Assembly (NCBI GenBank): GCA_046349255.1
Contig: JAXMCR010000005.1
Coordinates: 372,001-436,000, forward strand
Direction: 5' to 3'
DNA from: DAIODI01 sp046349255
Lineage (GTDB): Bacteria > Pseudomonadota > Alphaproteobacteria > Rhizobiales > Aestuariivirgaceae
Length of the DNA: 64,000 nt
Below, in pieces: positions 1-8,121 of this stretch (position 1 is the first letter of the stretch; each line of letters opens with the position of its first letter). The position numbers and the translations under genes were made by a program. Under the pieces are notes generated by a model. The model saw only the letters and a list, made by a program, of their open reading frames with translations, did not search any database and was not told the DNA's origin.

Positions 1-469
1 CGTCGATCACGATGACCTTGAGCGAACGGAACAGGTGGGCTGCCTCGGGCGTCGCGACGAGCAGCGCGATCTGCTCGGGCGTGGTGATCAGGATGTCGGG
101 CGGCGACTGCTTCTGGCGCTGGCGCTTCGACTGAGGCGTGTCGCCGGTGCGGGTCTCCACCCGGACCGGCAGCCCCATCTCGGCTATCGGCGCGTCGAGG
201 TTGCGGGCGATATCGACGGCGAGCGCCTTGAGCGGTGACACGTAAAGGGTGTGGATCCCCTTGCCGCCCCCGTTCACGGAGAGGTCGACGAGGCTCGGAA
301 GAAAGCCGCCCAGCGTCTTGCCGCCGCCGGTCGGGGCGATCAGGAGCGTCGACTGCCGATTGCCGACCGCCCGCAATACGTCAAGCTGGTGCTGGCGAGG
401 CGCCCAGCCGCGGCGGTGAAACCACGAGCGGAACGTGTCCGGCAGCAGTTGGTCGTCCGGCGGTCGCAT
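1..469 (-). CDS. Lhr-like DEXH-box DNA helicase, N-terminal part (cut by window start)
   Basis: Reads leftward out of the window, so only the first ~156 residues are visible. After a short N-terminal segment (LLPDTFRSWFHRRGWAPRQH) comes a Walker A loop APTGGGKT at about residues 51-58, then the Lhr-typical LYVSPLKALAVDIARNL (motif Ia), TRTGDTPQSKRQRQ and ITTPEQIALLVA (motif Ib region), and VIVID at the very edge, the start of the DEXH box. This order fits the ligase-associated Lhr-like helicases of alphaproteobacterial DNA repair clusters, usually ~800 residues and 3'-5' ATP-driven translocases. The ATG at 469 is preceded by GGGG. The neighbouring repair genes (ligase, nuclease) would lie outside the window, so the ligase-associated label is family inference. 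Confidence 0.85.
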   Translation of the reverse strand, partial: MRPPDDQLLPDTFRSWFHRRGWAPRQHQLDVLRAVGNRQSTLLIAPTGGGKTLGGFLPSLVDLSVNGGGKGIHTLYVSPLKALAVDIARNLDAPIAEMGLPVRVETRTGDTPQSKRQRQKQSPPDILITTPEQIALLVATPEAAHLFRSLKVIVID

Positions 470-588
470 CCCCCACAGATAATCGCCGGTCCCGCCCGGG
501 GAAACCCCTCCCGCCATTGCCTTCGAGGGGGGCGTTGGGGCAATAGTCCTCCCCGACGGGCGACGGGGCGAGGGCGAAGGAGAGTGCG

Positions 589-1521
589 ATGGCGGTCATG
601 GTAGGCAAACCCGCTCCCGAGGTGAGCGGCGACATCTGGGTCCGAGGCGCCAAGACCCCGCGGGCCCTGAAGTTGTCGGAATTCCTCGGCAGCTGGGTCG
701 TGCTGTTCTTCTACCCGCGCGACTTCTCGTTCCTGTGCCCGACCGAGATCGCGGCGTTTGCGGCGCTCGCGCAGGACTTCGGGGCGACGGGGGCGAAGAT
801 CGTCGCCTGCAGCACCGACAGCTTCTTCAGCCACCAGGCGTTCTTCGCCCAGGACGAGAAGCTGCGCGACGTCGACTTCCCGGTGTTCTCCGACACCTCG
901 CATTCGATCTCGACCGCGTTCGGCGTGCTGGCCGACGATGGTTCGGCGCAGCGCGGCACGTTCATCATCGATCCGGCCGGCATCGTGCGGCACATGTCGG
1001 TGAACGACCTCGACGTCGGCCGCAACGTCACCGAGGTGCTCCGCGTGCTGCGCGCGCTCCAGAGCGGCGACATGTGCCCGGCGCACTGGCAGCCCGGCCA
1101 GGAAGTGCACGCCGCCTACAACCGCTGGCTCGGCAAGGTGTTTCCCCGGCTGCGCAAGCGCGTGCTGGCGGAGGTCGAGCAGACGCTCAAGACGGTGGTG
1201 TTCGAGAAGGGCGACATCATCATCCACCAGGGCGCCCGGCCCGACCGCTTCTACATCATCGCGGAAGGCGAGGTGAGCGTGATCCGCCGCCTCGGCAAGG
1301 GCAAGGAGATCGAACTCGCCCGCCTCGGCAAGGGCGACGTGTTCGGCGAGATGGGCATCCTGACCGGCAACCCGCGCACAGCGGATGTGCGCGCCAACAC
1401 CTCGGTCCTGCTCTATGCGCTCGACTGGAAGGACTTCAAGACGCTGATCGACCAGTCGGAGCCGACCGCGCGCGACTTCATGGACATCGTCGAGCAGCGG
1501 CTGAAGGCCATCCCCGCCTGA
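589..1521 (+). CDS. Peroxiredoxin fused to a cyclic-nucleotide-binding domain
   Basis: 310 residues in two parts. Residues ~1-180 are an AhpC/TSA 2-Cys peroxiredoxin: the peroxidatic cysteine is C50 in PRDFSFLCPTE and the resolving cysteine about C163 in GDMCPAHW, so both needed to reduce peroxides are present. Residues ~190-305 are a CRP-like cNMP domain with the phosphate-binding cassette FGEMGILTGNPRTADVRA, in which the Glu and Arg that contact the nucleotide are kept. No helix-turn-helix follows, so it is not a transcription factor. Start is an ATG with GGAG upstream; it is followed 30 nt later by the CoA-transferase gene. Cytosolic enzyme; ligand control of peroxidase activity by cAMP/cGMP is inferred only. 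Confidence 0.93.
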   Translation: MAVMVGKPAPEVSGDIWVRGAKTPRALKLSEFLGSWVVLFFYPRDFSFLCPTEIAAFAALAQDFGATGAKIVACSTDSFFSHQAFFAQDEKLRDVDFPVFSDTSHSISTAFGVLADDGSAQRGTFIIDPAGIVRHMSVNDLDVGRNVTEVLRVLRALQSGDMCPAHWQPGQEVHAAYNRWLGKVFPRLRKRVLAEVEQTLKTVVFEKGDIIIHQGARPDRFYIIAEGEVSVIRRLGKGKEIELARLGKGDVFGEMGILTGNPRTADVRANTSVLLYALDWKDFKTLIDQSEPTARDFMDIVEQRLKAIPA

Positions 1522-1550
1522 GGCGGGACGAGCGAACCGAAGGAGTGACC

Positions 1551-2717
1551 ATGCCCGGAGCGTTGGAAGGCCTGCGCGTCATCGACGCGACGCGCGTGCT
1601 CGGCGGCCCGTTCTGCACCCAGATTCTGGGCGACCACGGCGCCGACGTGATCAAGGTCGAGCCGCCGCAAGGCGACGAGACGCGCACCTGGGGTCCCCCG
1701 TTCGCGGACGGTACGGCGAGCTACTTCCTCGGCATCAACCGCAACAAGCGCGGCATCGCGGTGGACCTCGCGCAGCCCGTCGGCCAGGAGCTGCTCCTGC
1801 GCCTCCTCGAGACGGCCGACGTGTTCGTCGAGAACTTCAAGACCGGCACGCTCGAGAAGTGGGGCATGGGCGACCTCACCGAGCGCTTCCCGAAGCTCGT
1901 CCACTGCCGGGTGAGCGGCTTCGGTGCCGATGGCCCCTACGGAGGCCTTCCCGGCTACGACGCGGCAATCCAGGCGATGGCGGGCCTGATGAGCGTCAAC
2001 GGCGAGAAGGGCGGCGAGGCGCTGCGGATCGGCGTTCCGGTCGTCGATCTCGTCACCGGCCTCAACGCCGCGATCGGCATCCTGCTGGCGCTGCGGGAAC
2101 GCGAGACGTCCGGGCGCGGCCAGTTCGTCGAGGCGGCGCTCTACGACTGCGGAATCTCGCTCCTCCATCCGCAGCTCCCGAACTACTACCTGAACGGCAA
2201 GGTGCCGCGGAGCCTCGGAAACGCCCATCCGAACATCTGCCCCTACGACGTGTTCAGGACGGGCTCGGACCCCCTGTTCCTCGCGGTCGGCAACAACCGG
2301 CAGTTCGAGCTGCTGACAAAGCTCCTCGGCCGCCCGGACCTCGCGAAGGACCCGCGCTTCCTCGACAACGCCTCCCGCCTCAAGCACCAGGAGGCGCTGA
2401 AGGCGGAACTCGAAGCGCTGCTCGCCGGCCACGACTGCGCGAAGCTCGCGCGGCAGCTGATCGAAGCCGGCGTGCCGTGCGGCCCGGTACGCACCATCGA
2501 CGCTGTCGTGGCCGATCCGCACACGCAGCACCGCGGCATGACGGTTGACCTCGACGGCTACCGGGGCACTGGGAGCCCGATCAAGCTGTCGCGAACGCCT
2601 GCGAGCTACCGCGGCGTGCCGCCGGCCTTCGCCGAGCATACCGATGCGGTCCTCGCCGACCTGGGCATCGATCCGGGTCCTTACGCTGCGGCGTTGCCGC
2701 GCAGCCGGAAAGCGTGA
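1551..2717 (+). CDS. CaiB/BaiF (class III) CoA-transferase
   Basis: 388 residues, full length for formyl-CoA-transferase-type enzymes. N-terminal LEGLRVIDATRVLGGPFCTQ and DHGADVIKVEPPQGDETR are family signatures (CoA binding), as is GINRNKRGIAVDL. The catalytic aspartate should be D137 in GLPGYDAAIQAMAGLM. It moves CoA between carboxylic acids; the substrate cannot be told from sequence. The ATG at 1551 has AAGGAG seven bases upstream; a much longer in-frame reading from 735 merely runs antisense-like through the peroxiredoxin gene and is rejected. Probably co-transcribed with the upstream peroxiredoxin fusion. Confidence 0.92.
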   Translation: MPGALEGLRVIDATRVLGGPFCTQILGDHGADVIKVEPPQGDETRTWGPPFADGTASYFLGINRNKRGIAVDLAQPVGQELLLRLLETADVFVENFKTGTLEKWGMGDLTERFPKLVHCRVSGFGADGPYGGLPGYDAAIQAMAGLMSVNGEKGGEALRIGVPVVDLVTGLNAAIGILLALRERETSGRGQFVEAALYDCGISLLHPQLPNYYLNGKVPRSLGNAHPNICPYDVFRTGSDPLFLAVGNNRQFELLTKLLGRPDLAKDPRFLDNASRLKHQEALKAELEALLAGHDCAKLARQLIEAGVPCGPVRTIDAVVADPHTQHRGMTVDLDGYRGTGSPIKLSRTPASYRGVPPAFAEHTDAVLADLGIDPGPYAAALPRSRKA

Positions 2718-2777
2718 CCGGCGGGCTTTCGAAAGTGCGCCCGAACGCCTATCTGTTGCGGACGTAAGGGAGACGTC

Positions 2778-3461
2778 ATGGGCGGTTCATTCCAGATTGC
2801 CTCGATTGCCGGCACGGCCGTCCGCATTCATTGGACGTTCTTCCTGCTGCTGGCCTGGGTCGGCTACAGCGATTACGCCGCGAGCGGCTTGTCCGGCGCG
2901 CTCGACAGCATCGCGTTCGTCATCACGCTGTTCGCCTGCGTCGTCGCCCACGAGTTCGGGCACATCACGGCGGCGCGCCGCTACGGCATCCGCACACCCG
3001 TGGTCACCGTGCTGCCGATCGGCGGCGTCGCGGCGCTCGAGCGGATGCCGCGGAAGCCCTCGGAAGAAATCGTCGTCGCGCTCGCCGGCCCTGCGGTCAA
3101 CGTCGTAATCGCGCTCGTCTTGTCGCTCTTCGTGCGCGACCTCGGCACGCTGGAGCAGGCGAACTTCCTGACCGACAGCACCGACTTCCTGTCGGCGGTC
3201 GCACAGGCGAACATCTTCCTCTGCCTGTTCAACCTCATCCCGGCCTTCCCAATGGACGGCGGCCGTGTGCTCCGGGCGGCGCTTGCGTCCTGGCTCGGCT
3301 ACGAGCGCGGCACCCGCATCGCCGGGGCGCTCGGACAAATCCTCGCCGTCGGCTTCGCGTTCGCCGCGTGGCGCTATCACATGCCGATCCTGTTCCTGAT
3401 CGCGCTCTTCGTGTTCATGGCCGCGGGCCAGGAATCCCGCGCCGCGGCGCTGCGCCGCTAG
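2778..3461 (+). CDS. Site-2 protease family zinc metalloprotease (M50)
   Basis: 227 residues with about six hydrophobic segments. Zinc site HEFGH at residues 58-62 inside a membrane helix, and the third ligand D160 in NLIPAFPMDGGRVLRA, the second M50 signature. It is an inner-membrane intramembrane protease. Unlike many M50B proteins of this layout it has no C-terminal CBS pair; it stops after the last helix with a short basic tail. RBS AAGGGAGA precedes the ATG. Its stop codon shares the palindrome CTAG with the stop of the convergent FAD/GcvT gene. Substrate unknown; no anti-sigma factor is adjacent. Confidence 0.92.
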   Translation: MGGSFQIASIAGTAVRIHWTFFLLLAWVGYSDYAASGLSGALDSIAFVITLFACVVAHEFGHITAARRYGIRTPVVTVLPIGGVAALERMPRKPSEEIVVALAGPAVNVVIALVLSLFVRDLGTLEQANFLTDSTDFLSAVAQANIFLCLFNLIPAFPMDGGRVLRAALASWLGYERGTRIAGALGQILAVGFAFAAWRYHMPILFLIALFVFMAAGQESRAAALRR

Positions 3462-5902
3462 ATCTTCACGCGTGCGTTCGAGGGATCGTAGAGCGGCTCC
3501 ATGTGGAGTTTTGCCTCGACCGTCTCCTGCGCCACCACGAGTTCGTAACGCCCCGCCTCCAGGAATGCACGGTCGACGCCATCGGCGTTGCGCACGTAGC
3601 CGAGACCGATGGGCTTGCCCACCGTGTAGCCGAACCCGCCGCTCGACAGATAGCCGACCGGCTTGCCGTTGCGCAGGATCGTTTCGCGACCGAGGAGGAC
3701 GACGTCGTCGCGCGTCGTCGTGAAGGCGGCGAGCTGCTTGGCGAGCGGTTTCTCGACCACGGCCGTCAACGCCTCGCGTCCGAGGAACGGCTTGTTCGAC
3801 TTGAGCTTCACGGCCCAGCCGAGCCCGGCGTGAAACGGCGTGTCGTTGGGCGTGATGTCGGCGCCCCAGGCGCGATACCCCTTCTCGAGCCTGAGCGACT
3901 CGATCGCCCGGTAGCCGCACTGTCTCAAGCCCTGGCGCGCGCCCGCCATCTCGATCGAATCGAACACCGCAGCGAGCGCTGCGATCGGCACGTGCAGCTC
4001 CCAGCCCAGTTCGCCCACGTAGGTGATCCGCAGGGCCCGCACCTTCGCCCCCGCCACGGTGATCTCGCGCAGGCGGCCGAACGGAAAGGCTTCGTTCGAA
4101 ACGTCGTCGGTGGTCACCGATGAGAGGATCTGCCGCGCGTTCGGGCCCATCAGTGACAGCACGCCCCACTGTTCGGTCACATCCTCGAGGGTGACGTCCG
4201 ACCCCTTCGGCAGATGGTCGGCGATCCAGTGGAAGTCGTGCGTGCGGAAGCCTGTACCGGTGACAATGTAGTAGCGGTCCTCGGCAAGGCGGCCCACGGT
4301 GAGGTCGCATTCGATGCCGCCGCGCGAGTTCAGCATCTGCGTGTAGGTGAGCGTTCCCGGCGCGCGCGTCACCTCGTTCGAGCAGATGAAGGAGAGCGCG
4401 TCGGCTGCGCCCTTGCCCGTCACCTCGAACTTCGCAAACGACGTCTGGTCGAAGAGACCTGCCGCGCCACGGACCGCGGCGTGCTCCTCGCCCACGGGGG
4501 CGAACCAGTTCTGCCGGCCCATGGAGTAGACGTCCTTCGGCTCGGTGCCGTTCGGGGCGAACCAGTTCGGGCGCTCCCAGCCGAGCTTCGACCCGAACAC
4601 GGCGTTGCGCCGCTTCAGCCGGTCGTAGAGCGGCGAGGTGAGATAGGGCCTCGAGGAGACGTACTCCTCGTGGGGGAACACGATCGTGTAGTGCTTGGCG
4701 CAGGCTTCGACGGTGCGGTCGCGCACCCATTCACGATCCTTGTGCACGTCGGAGAAGCGCCGGATGTCGACGGTCCAGAGATCGAGCGGCGCTTCGCCCT
4801 TCGCGGCCCACGTGGCAAGCGCCCAGCCCGCGCCGCCGCCCGAGGCGATGCCGAACGCGTTGAAGCCCGCGCCGACGTAGACGTTCTTCAGTTCGGGCGC
4901 GGCGCCGAGGATGAAGTTGCCGTCCGGCGTAAAGCTTTCCGGGCCGTTGATCATCTGCTTGATGCCCGCGGTCGAGAGCGCCGGGATGCGCGCGGTCGCC
5001 TGTTCGATGTGCTGCTCGAAGTGCTCCCAGTCGTCCTCGAACAGCTGGAACTCGAAGTCCTCCGGCACGTCGCCGATCGTCCAAGCGATCGGGTCGGGCT
5101 CGTAGCCGCCCATCGCGAGACCGCCCACCTCTTCCTTGAAATAGGTGCGGCGGTCGGGATCGCGCACGGTGGCGAGCCCGGGCGTCATGCCCTCGATCCT
5201 CTCGGTGATGACGTACTGGTGCTTCATCGGCTGGAGCGGCACCGACACGCCGATCTTGGCTCCGAGCTGGCGCGACCACTGGCCGGCGCAGATCACCACC
5301 GTCTCGCAGGCGACGCGGCCCTGGTCCGTTACGACGGCGGTGACCCGGCCGTCCTCCGTCTCGAACCCCGTGACACGGACGCCCTCGACCATCTTCGCCC
5401 CGTGCATGCGCGCGCCCTTGGCGAGCGACTGCGTGATGTCGGAGGGCGAAGCCTGGCCGTCGGAGGGAAGGAAGCTCGCGCCGACGAGGTCACCGGTTTC
5501 CATCAGCGGCCACATCGCCTTCACCTCGGCGGGCGACAGGAGATGCATCTCGAGGCCGAAGCTCTGCGCGGTGGTGGCGAGGCGCTTGTATTCGATCCAC
5601 CGCTCGTTGTTGGTGGCGAGCCTCAGGCAGCCCGTCATCTTCCAGCCGGTCTCAAGCCCCGTCTCGGCAGCAAGCTTCGTGTAGAGATCGACGGAATAGC
5701 GCAGGAGCTGCGTGATCGAGGCTGACGACCGCAACTGTCCGACGAGGCCTGCCGCGTGCCAGGTGGAGCCGGAGGTGAGCTTGCCGCGCTCGATCAGCAG
5801 CACCTCGGCCTTGTGATCGCGCGCCAGGTGGTAGGCGGTCGAACAGCCGATGATGCCGCCGCCGATGACGATGAACTGGGCGCGATCGGGAAGTGTCGTC
5901 AT
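3458..5902 (-). CDS. FAD-dependent oxidoreductase with C-terminal GcvT domain (dimethylglycine/sarcosine dehydrogenase-like)
   Basis: 814 residues from the ATG at 5902; a 25-residue upstream extension lacks family character. Residues ~8-400 form a DAO-type FAD domain with the dinucleotide motif IVIGGGIIGCSTAYHLA and SGSTWHAAGLVGQLR, the site of covalent flavin attachment in this family. Residues ~430-810 are a folate-binding GcvT-like domain (DQTSFAKFEVTGKGAADAL, YVGELGWELHVP, RLEKGYRAWGADI). Such fusions oxidatively remove N-methyl groups from dimethylglycine, sarcosine or related compounds and pass the C1 unit to tetrahydrofolate. Last gene of the RidA - DUF1028 - this gene series; it fits an amine-catabolic operon. 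Exact substrate is not decided by sequence. Confidence 0.92.
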   Translation of the reverse strand: MTTLPDRAQFIVIGGGIIGCSTAYHLARDHKAEVLLIERGKLTSGSTWHAAGLVGQLRSSASITQLLRYSVDLYTKLAAETGLETGWKMTGCLRLATNNERWIEYKRLATTAQSFGLEMHLLSPAEVKAMWPLMETGDLVGASFLPSDGQASPSDITQSLAKGARMHGAKMVEGVRVTGFETEDGRVTAVVTDQGRVACETVVICAGQWSRQLGAKIGVSVPLQPMKHQYVITERIEGMTPGLATVRDPDRRTYFKEEVGGLAMGGYEPDPIAWTIGDVPEDFEFQLFEDDWEHFEQHIEQATARIPALSTAGIKQMINGPESFTPDGNFILGAAPELKNVYVGAGFNAFGIASGGGAGWALATWAAKGEAPLDLWTVDIRRFSDVHKDREWVRDRTVEACAKHYTIVFPHEEYVSSRPYLTSPLYDRLKRRNAVFGSKLGWERPNWFAPNGTEPKDVYSMGRQNWFAPVGEEHAAVRGAAGLFDQTSFAKFEVTGKGAADALSFICSNEVTRAPGTLTYTQMLNSRGGIECDLTVGRLAEDRYYIVTGTGFRTHDFHWIADHLPKGSDVTLEDVTEQWGVLSLMGPNARQILSSVTTDDVSNEAFPFGRLREITVAGAKVRALRITYVGELGWELHVPIAALAAVFDSIEMAGARQGLRQCGYRAIESLRLEKGYRAWGADITPNDTPFHAGLGWAVKLKSNKPFLGREALTAVVEKPLAKQLAAFTTTRDDVVLLGRETILRNGKPVGYLSSGGFGYTVGKPIGLGYVRNADGVDRAFLEAGRYELVVAQETVEAKLHMEPLYDPSNARVKI

Positions 5903-5954
5903 GAAACTCGCCGTGGACGGATGAACCGGGGTGCCGGGCGCCCCGAACCCCCGC

Positions 5955-6632
5955 TCAGGGGTCGCCCGCCACTCCATACGACGGCGCGGCGGTCGGGTCG
6001 AGGGCGCGCGTCAGGTAGGCCTGCATCTGCGGCGCGTAGTCGGTCCAGAGCCGGCGCAGCACCTTGATCGGGTCCTCGTCGTCCCAGTCGCAGCGCAGGT
6101 CGACCAGCGGGAACGGCTGTTCGTCGACGACGAGCAGCGCGGCGGAATGCACCGGCCCCGCCTCTCCGCCCGCGGCGACGCCCGCCTCGAGCGCGGTCAG
6201 CAGGCGCTCCGCGAGATGCGCGCCGCCGTTCGCCTCGAACGATCGCGTCATCGCCCGCGGCACCTCCGTCGTCTTGAGGAGATTGCCCGCCGCAAAGCAG
6301 CCCTTTCCCTCCGAGACGGCATGCGTGCCGAGGATGTGCGTGCCGGAAAAGCTTGCGGTGCGGCCCTTCGCGTCCACCACGGTGATCTGCCGGTAGTCGA
6401 CGTGGGCGCGGCCCTCCATGGATCGTTTGAGCGCCGATTCCGCGTCGATGCCGGTCGCGAGCAGATCGAGGATGCGGGGGCCGAACGTCGGGTCCGTCAC
6501 GTTCTGCGTCGCGACCGCGCCGACCTTGGCGCGCGCGTGCGGGCAGCGGGCGCCGACGCAGATTGAGGACGTGGTGATGGCCACGCCGAACATGCCGGTG
6601 CGCTCGCAGCGGCCGATGATCGAGAAGGTCAT
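5955..6632 (-). CDS. DUF1028 family protein (Ntn-hydrolase-like fold)
   Basis: 225 residues matching the DUF1028 family: N-terminal MTFSIIGRCERTGMFGVAIT, GARCPHARAKVGAVATQN, HILGTHAVSEGKGCFAAGNLL, and HSAALLVVDEQPFPLVDLR. The family is thought to have an Ntn-hydrolase fold but its reaction is unsettled. The gene starts four bases downstream of the RidA stop and is followed by the FAD/GcvT dehydrogenase, so the three are likely one transcript. DUF1028 genes are often found with RidA and amine oxidases, which supports a role in clearing or hydrolysing by-products of amine oxidation; that role is inference. Confidence 0.88.
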   Translation of the reverse strand: MTFSIIGRCERTGMFGVAITTSSICVGARCPHARAKVGAVATQNVTDPTFGPRILDLLATGIDAESALKRSMEGRAHVDYRQITVVDAKGRTASFSGTHILGTHAVSEGKGCFAAGNLLKTTEVPRAMTRSFEANGGAHLAERLLTALEAGVAAGGEAGPVHSAALLVVDEQPFPLVDLRCDWDDEDPIKVLRRLWTDYAPQMQAYLTRALDPTAAPSYGVAGDP

Positions 6633-6636
6633 CGCC

Positions 6637-7053
6637 TCAGTCCGGGATCACGGCGGTGGCCTCGATCTCGACCACCCATTCCGGCCGCGCCAGTGCGGTG
6701 ACGACGAGGCCCGTCGAGACCGGAAACACGCCCTTCAGCCACTTCCCCATCTCGCGGTAAACGGCCTCTCGGTAACGGATGTCGGTGAGGTAGACGACGA
6801 CTCGGCAGATGTGTTCAAGCGAACCGCCGGACTCCTCGAGCAGCATCTTGATGTTCGACATCGCCTTCTCGGTCTGCTTGCCCGCATCGCCGACGTGAAG
6901 CGATTCGCGCGTGTCGAGGTCCTGGGCGATCTGGCCGCGCACGAAGACCATGGTGCCGCGCGCCACGACCGCCTGGCAGAGGTCATTGTCGAGCTTCTGT
7001 TCGGGATAGGTGTCCTTCGTGTTGAAGGGGCGGATGCGCTGGTGCACCGGCAT
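6637..7053 (-). CDS. RidA/YjgF/UK114 family imine deaminase-like protein
   Basis: 138 residues from the ATG at 7053, chosen because GAGG lies eight bases before it and because the longer reading (to 7176) adds only an arginine-rich tail. Family marks: GTMVFVRGQIAQDLDTRES, QTEKAMSNIKMLLEESGGSLEHICRVVVYLTD (shown in parts), and a C-terminal RPEWVVEIEATAVIP. The arginine of ICRVVVYL corresponds to the substrate-binding Arg of active RidA members. RidA proteins hydrolyse reactive enamines and imines released by PLP- or flavin enzymes. It heads the operon with DUF1028 and the FAD/GcvT demethylase, which would generate imines, so a clean-up role fits. Confidence 0.92.
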   Translation of the reverse strand: MPVHQRIRPFNTKDTYPEQKLDNDLCQAVVARGTMVFVRGQIAQDLDTRESLHVGDAGKQTEKAMSNIKMLLEESGGSLEHICRVVVYLTDIRYREAVYREMGKWLKGVFPVSTGLVVTALARPEWVVEIEATAVIPD

Positions 7054-7187
7054 GGAGAGGTCCTCGTCATTGAGCGGCGCCCGGAGGCTTGCAAGCCGCC
7101 GGCGAAAACACAAGGGCCGGCGGCGCGGCGGCGACCTGCGTGCTGCGGCGTTAGGGTGCTGCCATCGTAAAGGCATCGTTAAGCCGC

Positions 7188-7230
7188 ATGAACGACTGAT
7201 AAACGGGTATCTCAGGTCGTGTTCAGCGTT
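7188..7230 (+). promoter_or_regulatory. Shared upstream element, copy 1
   Basis: A 43-nt block ending 58 nt before the start of the first Gly/Tyr-rich gene; it matches the block before the second copy at 36 of 43 positions with no gaps. Core pieces are ATGAACG, GATAAACGGG, CTCAGG and GTGTTCAG; TGAAC and GTTCA form an inverted pair. Two independent copies at similar distances from two paralogous genes point to a promoter or operator. I do not know the cognate regulator. Confidence 0.6.
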
Positions 7231-7287
7231 TTCGCGTAGTATTCGTCGCGGTTGGACCGGGACGAACGCTTGAAGAGGGAAAGAGGA

Positions 7288-7590
7288 ATGGTTCGGAAAT
7301 TGGCGATCGGTTTGGCGTCGGCCGTGATGGCGACTGCCGCTGCAATCTCCGCCGCGAGCGCAGGCGTCTCGATTGGCGTTGGCGTTGGCGTGCCCGGGTA
7401 CTACGGCCCCGGATACTACGGGCCGGGCTACGGCTACTATGCACCGCCCCCACCGCCGCCGCCTTATTACGGCGGCGCGTACTACGGCGGCTGCCGGAAG
7501 GTGTTTGTCGGCTACAAGAACAAGCAGGTCTGGAACGGTTCCTACTACGTCTGGAAGAAGAAGCCGGTCTACCGCACCGTCTGCGGTTGA
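7288..7590 (+). CDS. Small exported Gly/Tyr/Pro-rich protein, paralogue 1
   Basis: 100 residues from the ATG at 7288, preceded by AGAGG. N-terminal signal peptide (MVRKLAIGLASAVMATAAAI, cleavage likely after SAASA). Then GVSIGVGVGVPGYYGPGY, a run of prolines (YYAPPPPPPPYYGG), and a conserved end CRKVFVGYKNKQVWNGSYY ... KPVYRTVC. The two cysteines, one before the conserved tail and one at the C-terminus, could form a disulphide. No catalytic motif. Paralogue 2 follows 185 nt downstream with the same ends but different middle. Rhizobial genomes have many such envelope or surface proteins of unknown role. Own terminator at 7615. Confidence 0.85.
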   Translation: MVRKLAIGLASAVMATAAAISAASAGVSIGVGVGVPGYYGPGYYGPGYGYYAPPPPPPPYYGGAYYGGCRKVFVGYKNKQVWNGSYYVWKKKPVYRTVCG

Positions 7591-7614
7591 ATACCAGAGC
7601 GAGCGTCACTTGAA

Positions 7615-7643
7615 AGAACGGCCCCATCGCACGGGGCCGTTCT
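7615..7643 (+). terminator. Rho-independent terminator after paralogue 1
   Basis: Perfect 11-bp stem AGAACGGCCCC / GGGGCCGTTCT with a 7-nt loop, 24 nt after the stop codon, followed by a short T-rich stretch. It separates the two paralogues into independent transcripts, which agrees with each having its own upstream element. Confidence 0.85.
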
Positions 7644-7668
7644 GCATTCTTAGCCGGAACTTAGCCAG

Positions 7669-7711
7669 ATGAACGCTGGATAAACGGGAACCTCAGGTGG
7701 TGTTCAGAGTT
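7669..7711 (+). promoter_or_regulatory. Shared upstream element, copy 2
   Basis: Second copy of the 43-nt block described at 7188 (36 of 43 identical), ending 64 nt before the start of paralogue 2. Conservation here, between a terminator and a start codon, is hard to explain unless it directs transcription. Confidence 0.6.
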
Positions 7712-7774
7712 CCCTGTGTACCTTCGGGAACATCAACGGCGGATGCCCGTTCGATCAAAGAGGGAATTGTCGAG

Positions 7775-8098
7775 ATGATCCGCAAGTTCGTCATGGGTTC
7801 AATTGCTGCTGCCGCTGTTGCCGGCACGGCGACCGCCGCCAACGCGGGCGTTCAGGTCGGCATCGGCGTCGGCGTGCCGGGTGTCTACGGCGGTTACTAC
7901 CCTGGATACTACGCACCGCCTCCGCCGCCTCCCGCCTACTATGGCGCAGGCTATGGCTACGGTGGTTATGGCGGCTACGGCGGCTATTACGGCCCGGCCT
8001 GCCAGCGCGTCGTCGTGGGCTACAAGAACAAGCAGGTCTGGAACGGGTACGCGTGGGGCTGGGCGCAAAAGCCCGTGTACCGCACCGTCTGCAACTAA
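7775..8098 (+). CDS. Small exported Gly/Tyr/Pro-rich protein, paralogue 2
   Basis: 107 residues from the ATG at 7775 (upstream AGAGGGAA). Signal peptide MIRKFVMGSIAAAAVAGTAT with likely cleavage at ANA/GV. The mature part opens with GVQVGIGVGVPGVYGGYY, has APPPPPPAYYGAGYGYGGY and further GGYGGY repeats, and ends CQRVVVGYKNKQVWNGYAWG ... KPVYRTVCN, almost the same tail as paralogue 1. Divergence is concentrated in the Gly/Tyr/Pro linker, while signal peptide and tail are kept, as expected of a recent tandem duplication under constraint at the tail. Function unknown; envelope location inferred. Confidence 0.85.
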   Translation: MIRKFVMGSIAAAAVAGTATAANAGVQVGIGVGVPGVYGGYYPGYYAPPPPPPAYYGAGYGYGGYGGYGGYYGPACQRVVVGYKNKQVWNGYAWGWAQKPVYRTVCN

Positions 8099-8121
8099 CA
8101 AAAAACTGCGGCTAACACATT

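Noticed and set aside
340..1227. A 295-codon minus-strand frame opposite the peroxiredoxin fusion gene
   Set aside because: High-GC antisense shadow: arginine/histidine/leucine-rich, no family motif, while the plus strand carries two clear domains.
735..1550. Long N-terminal extension of the CoA-transferase frame
   Set aside because: Reads through the peroxiredoxin gene in another frame; the ATG at 1551 has a strong RBS and the family N-terminus.
7400..7990. Repeated TACTACGG / GGCTACGG units in two places
   Set aside because: Codon repeats for Tyr-Gly runs inside the two paralogous exported proteins, not a DNA-level repeat element.
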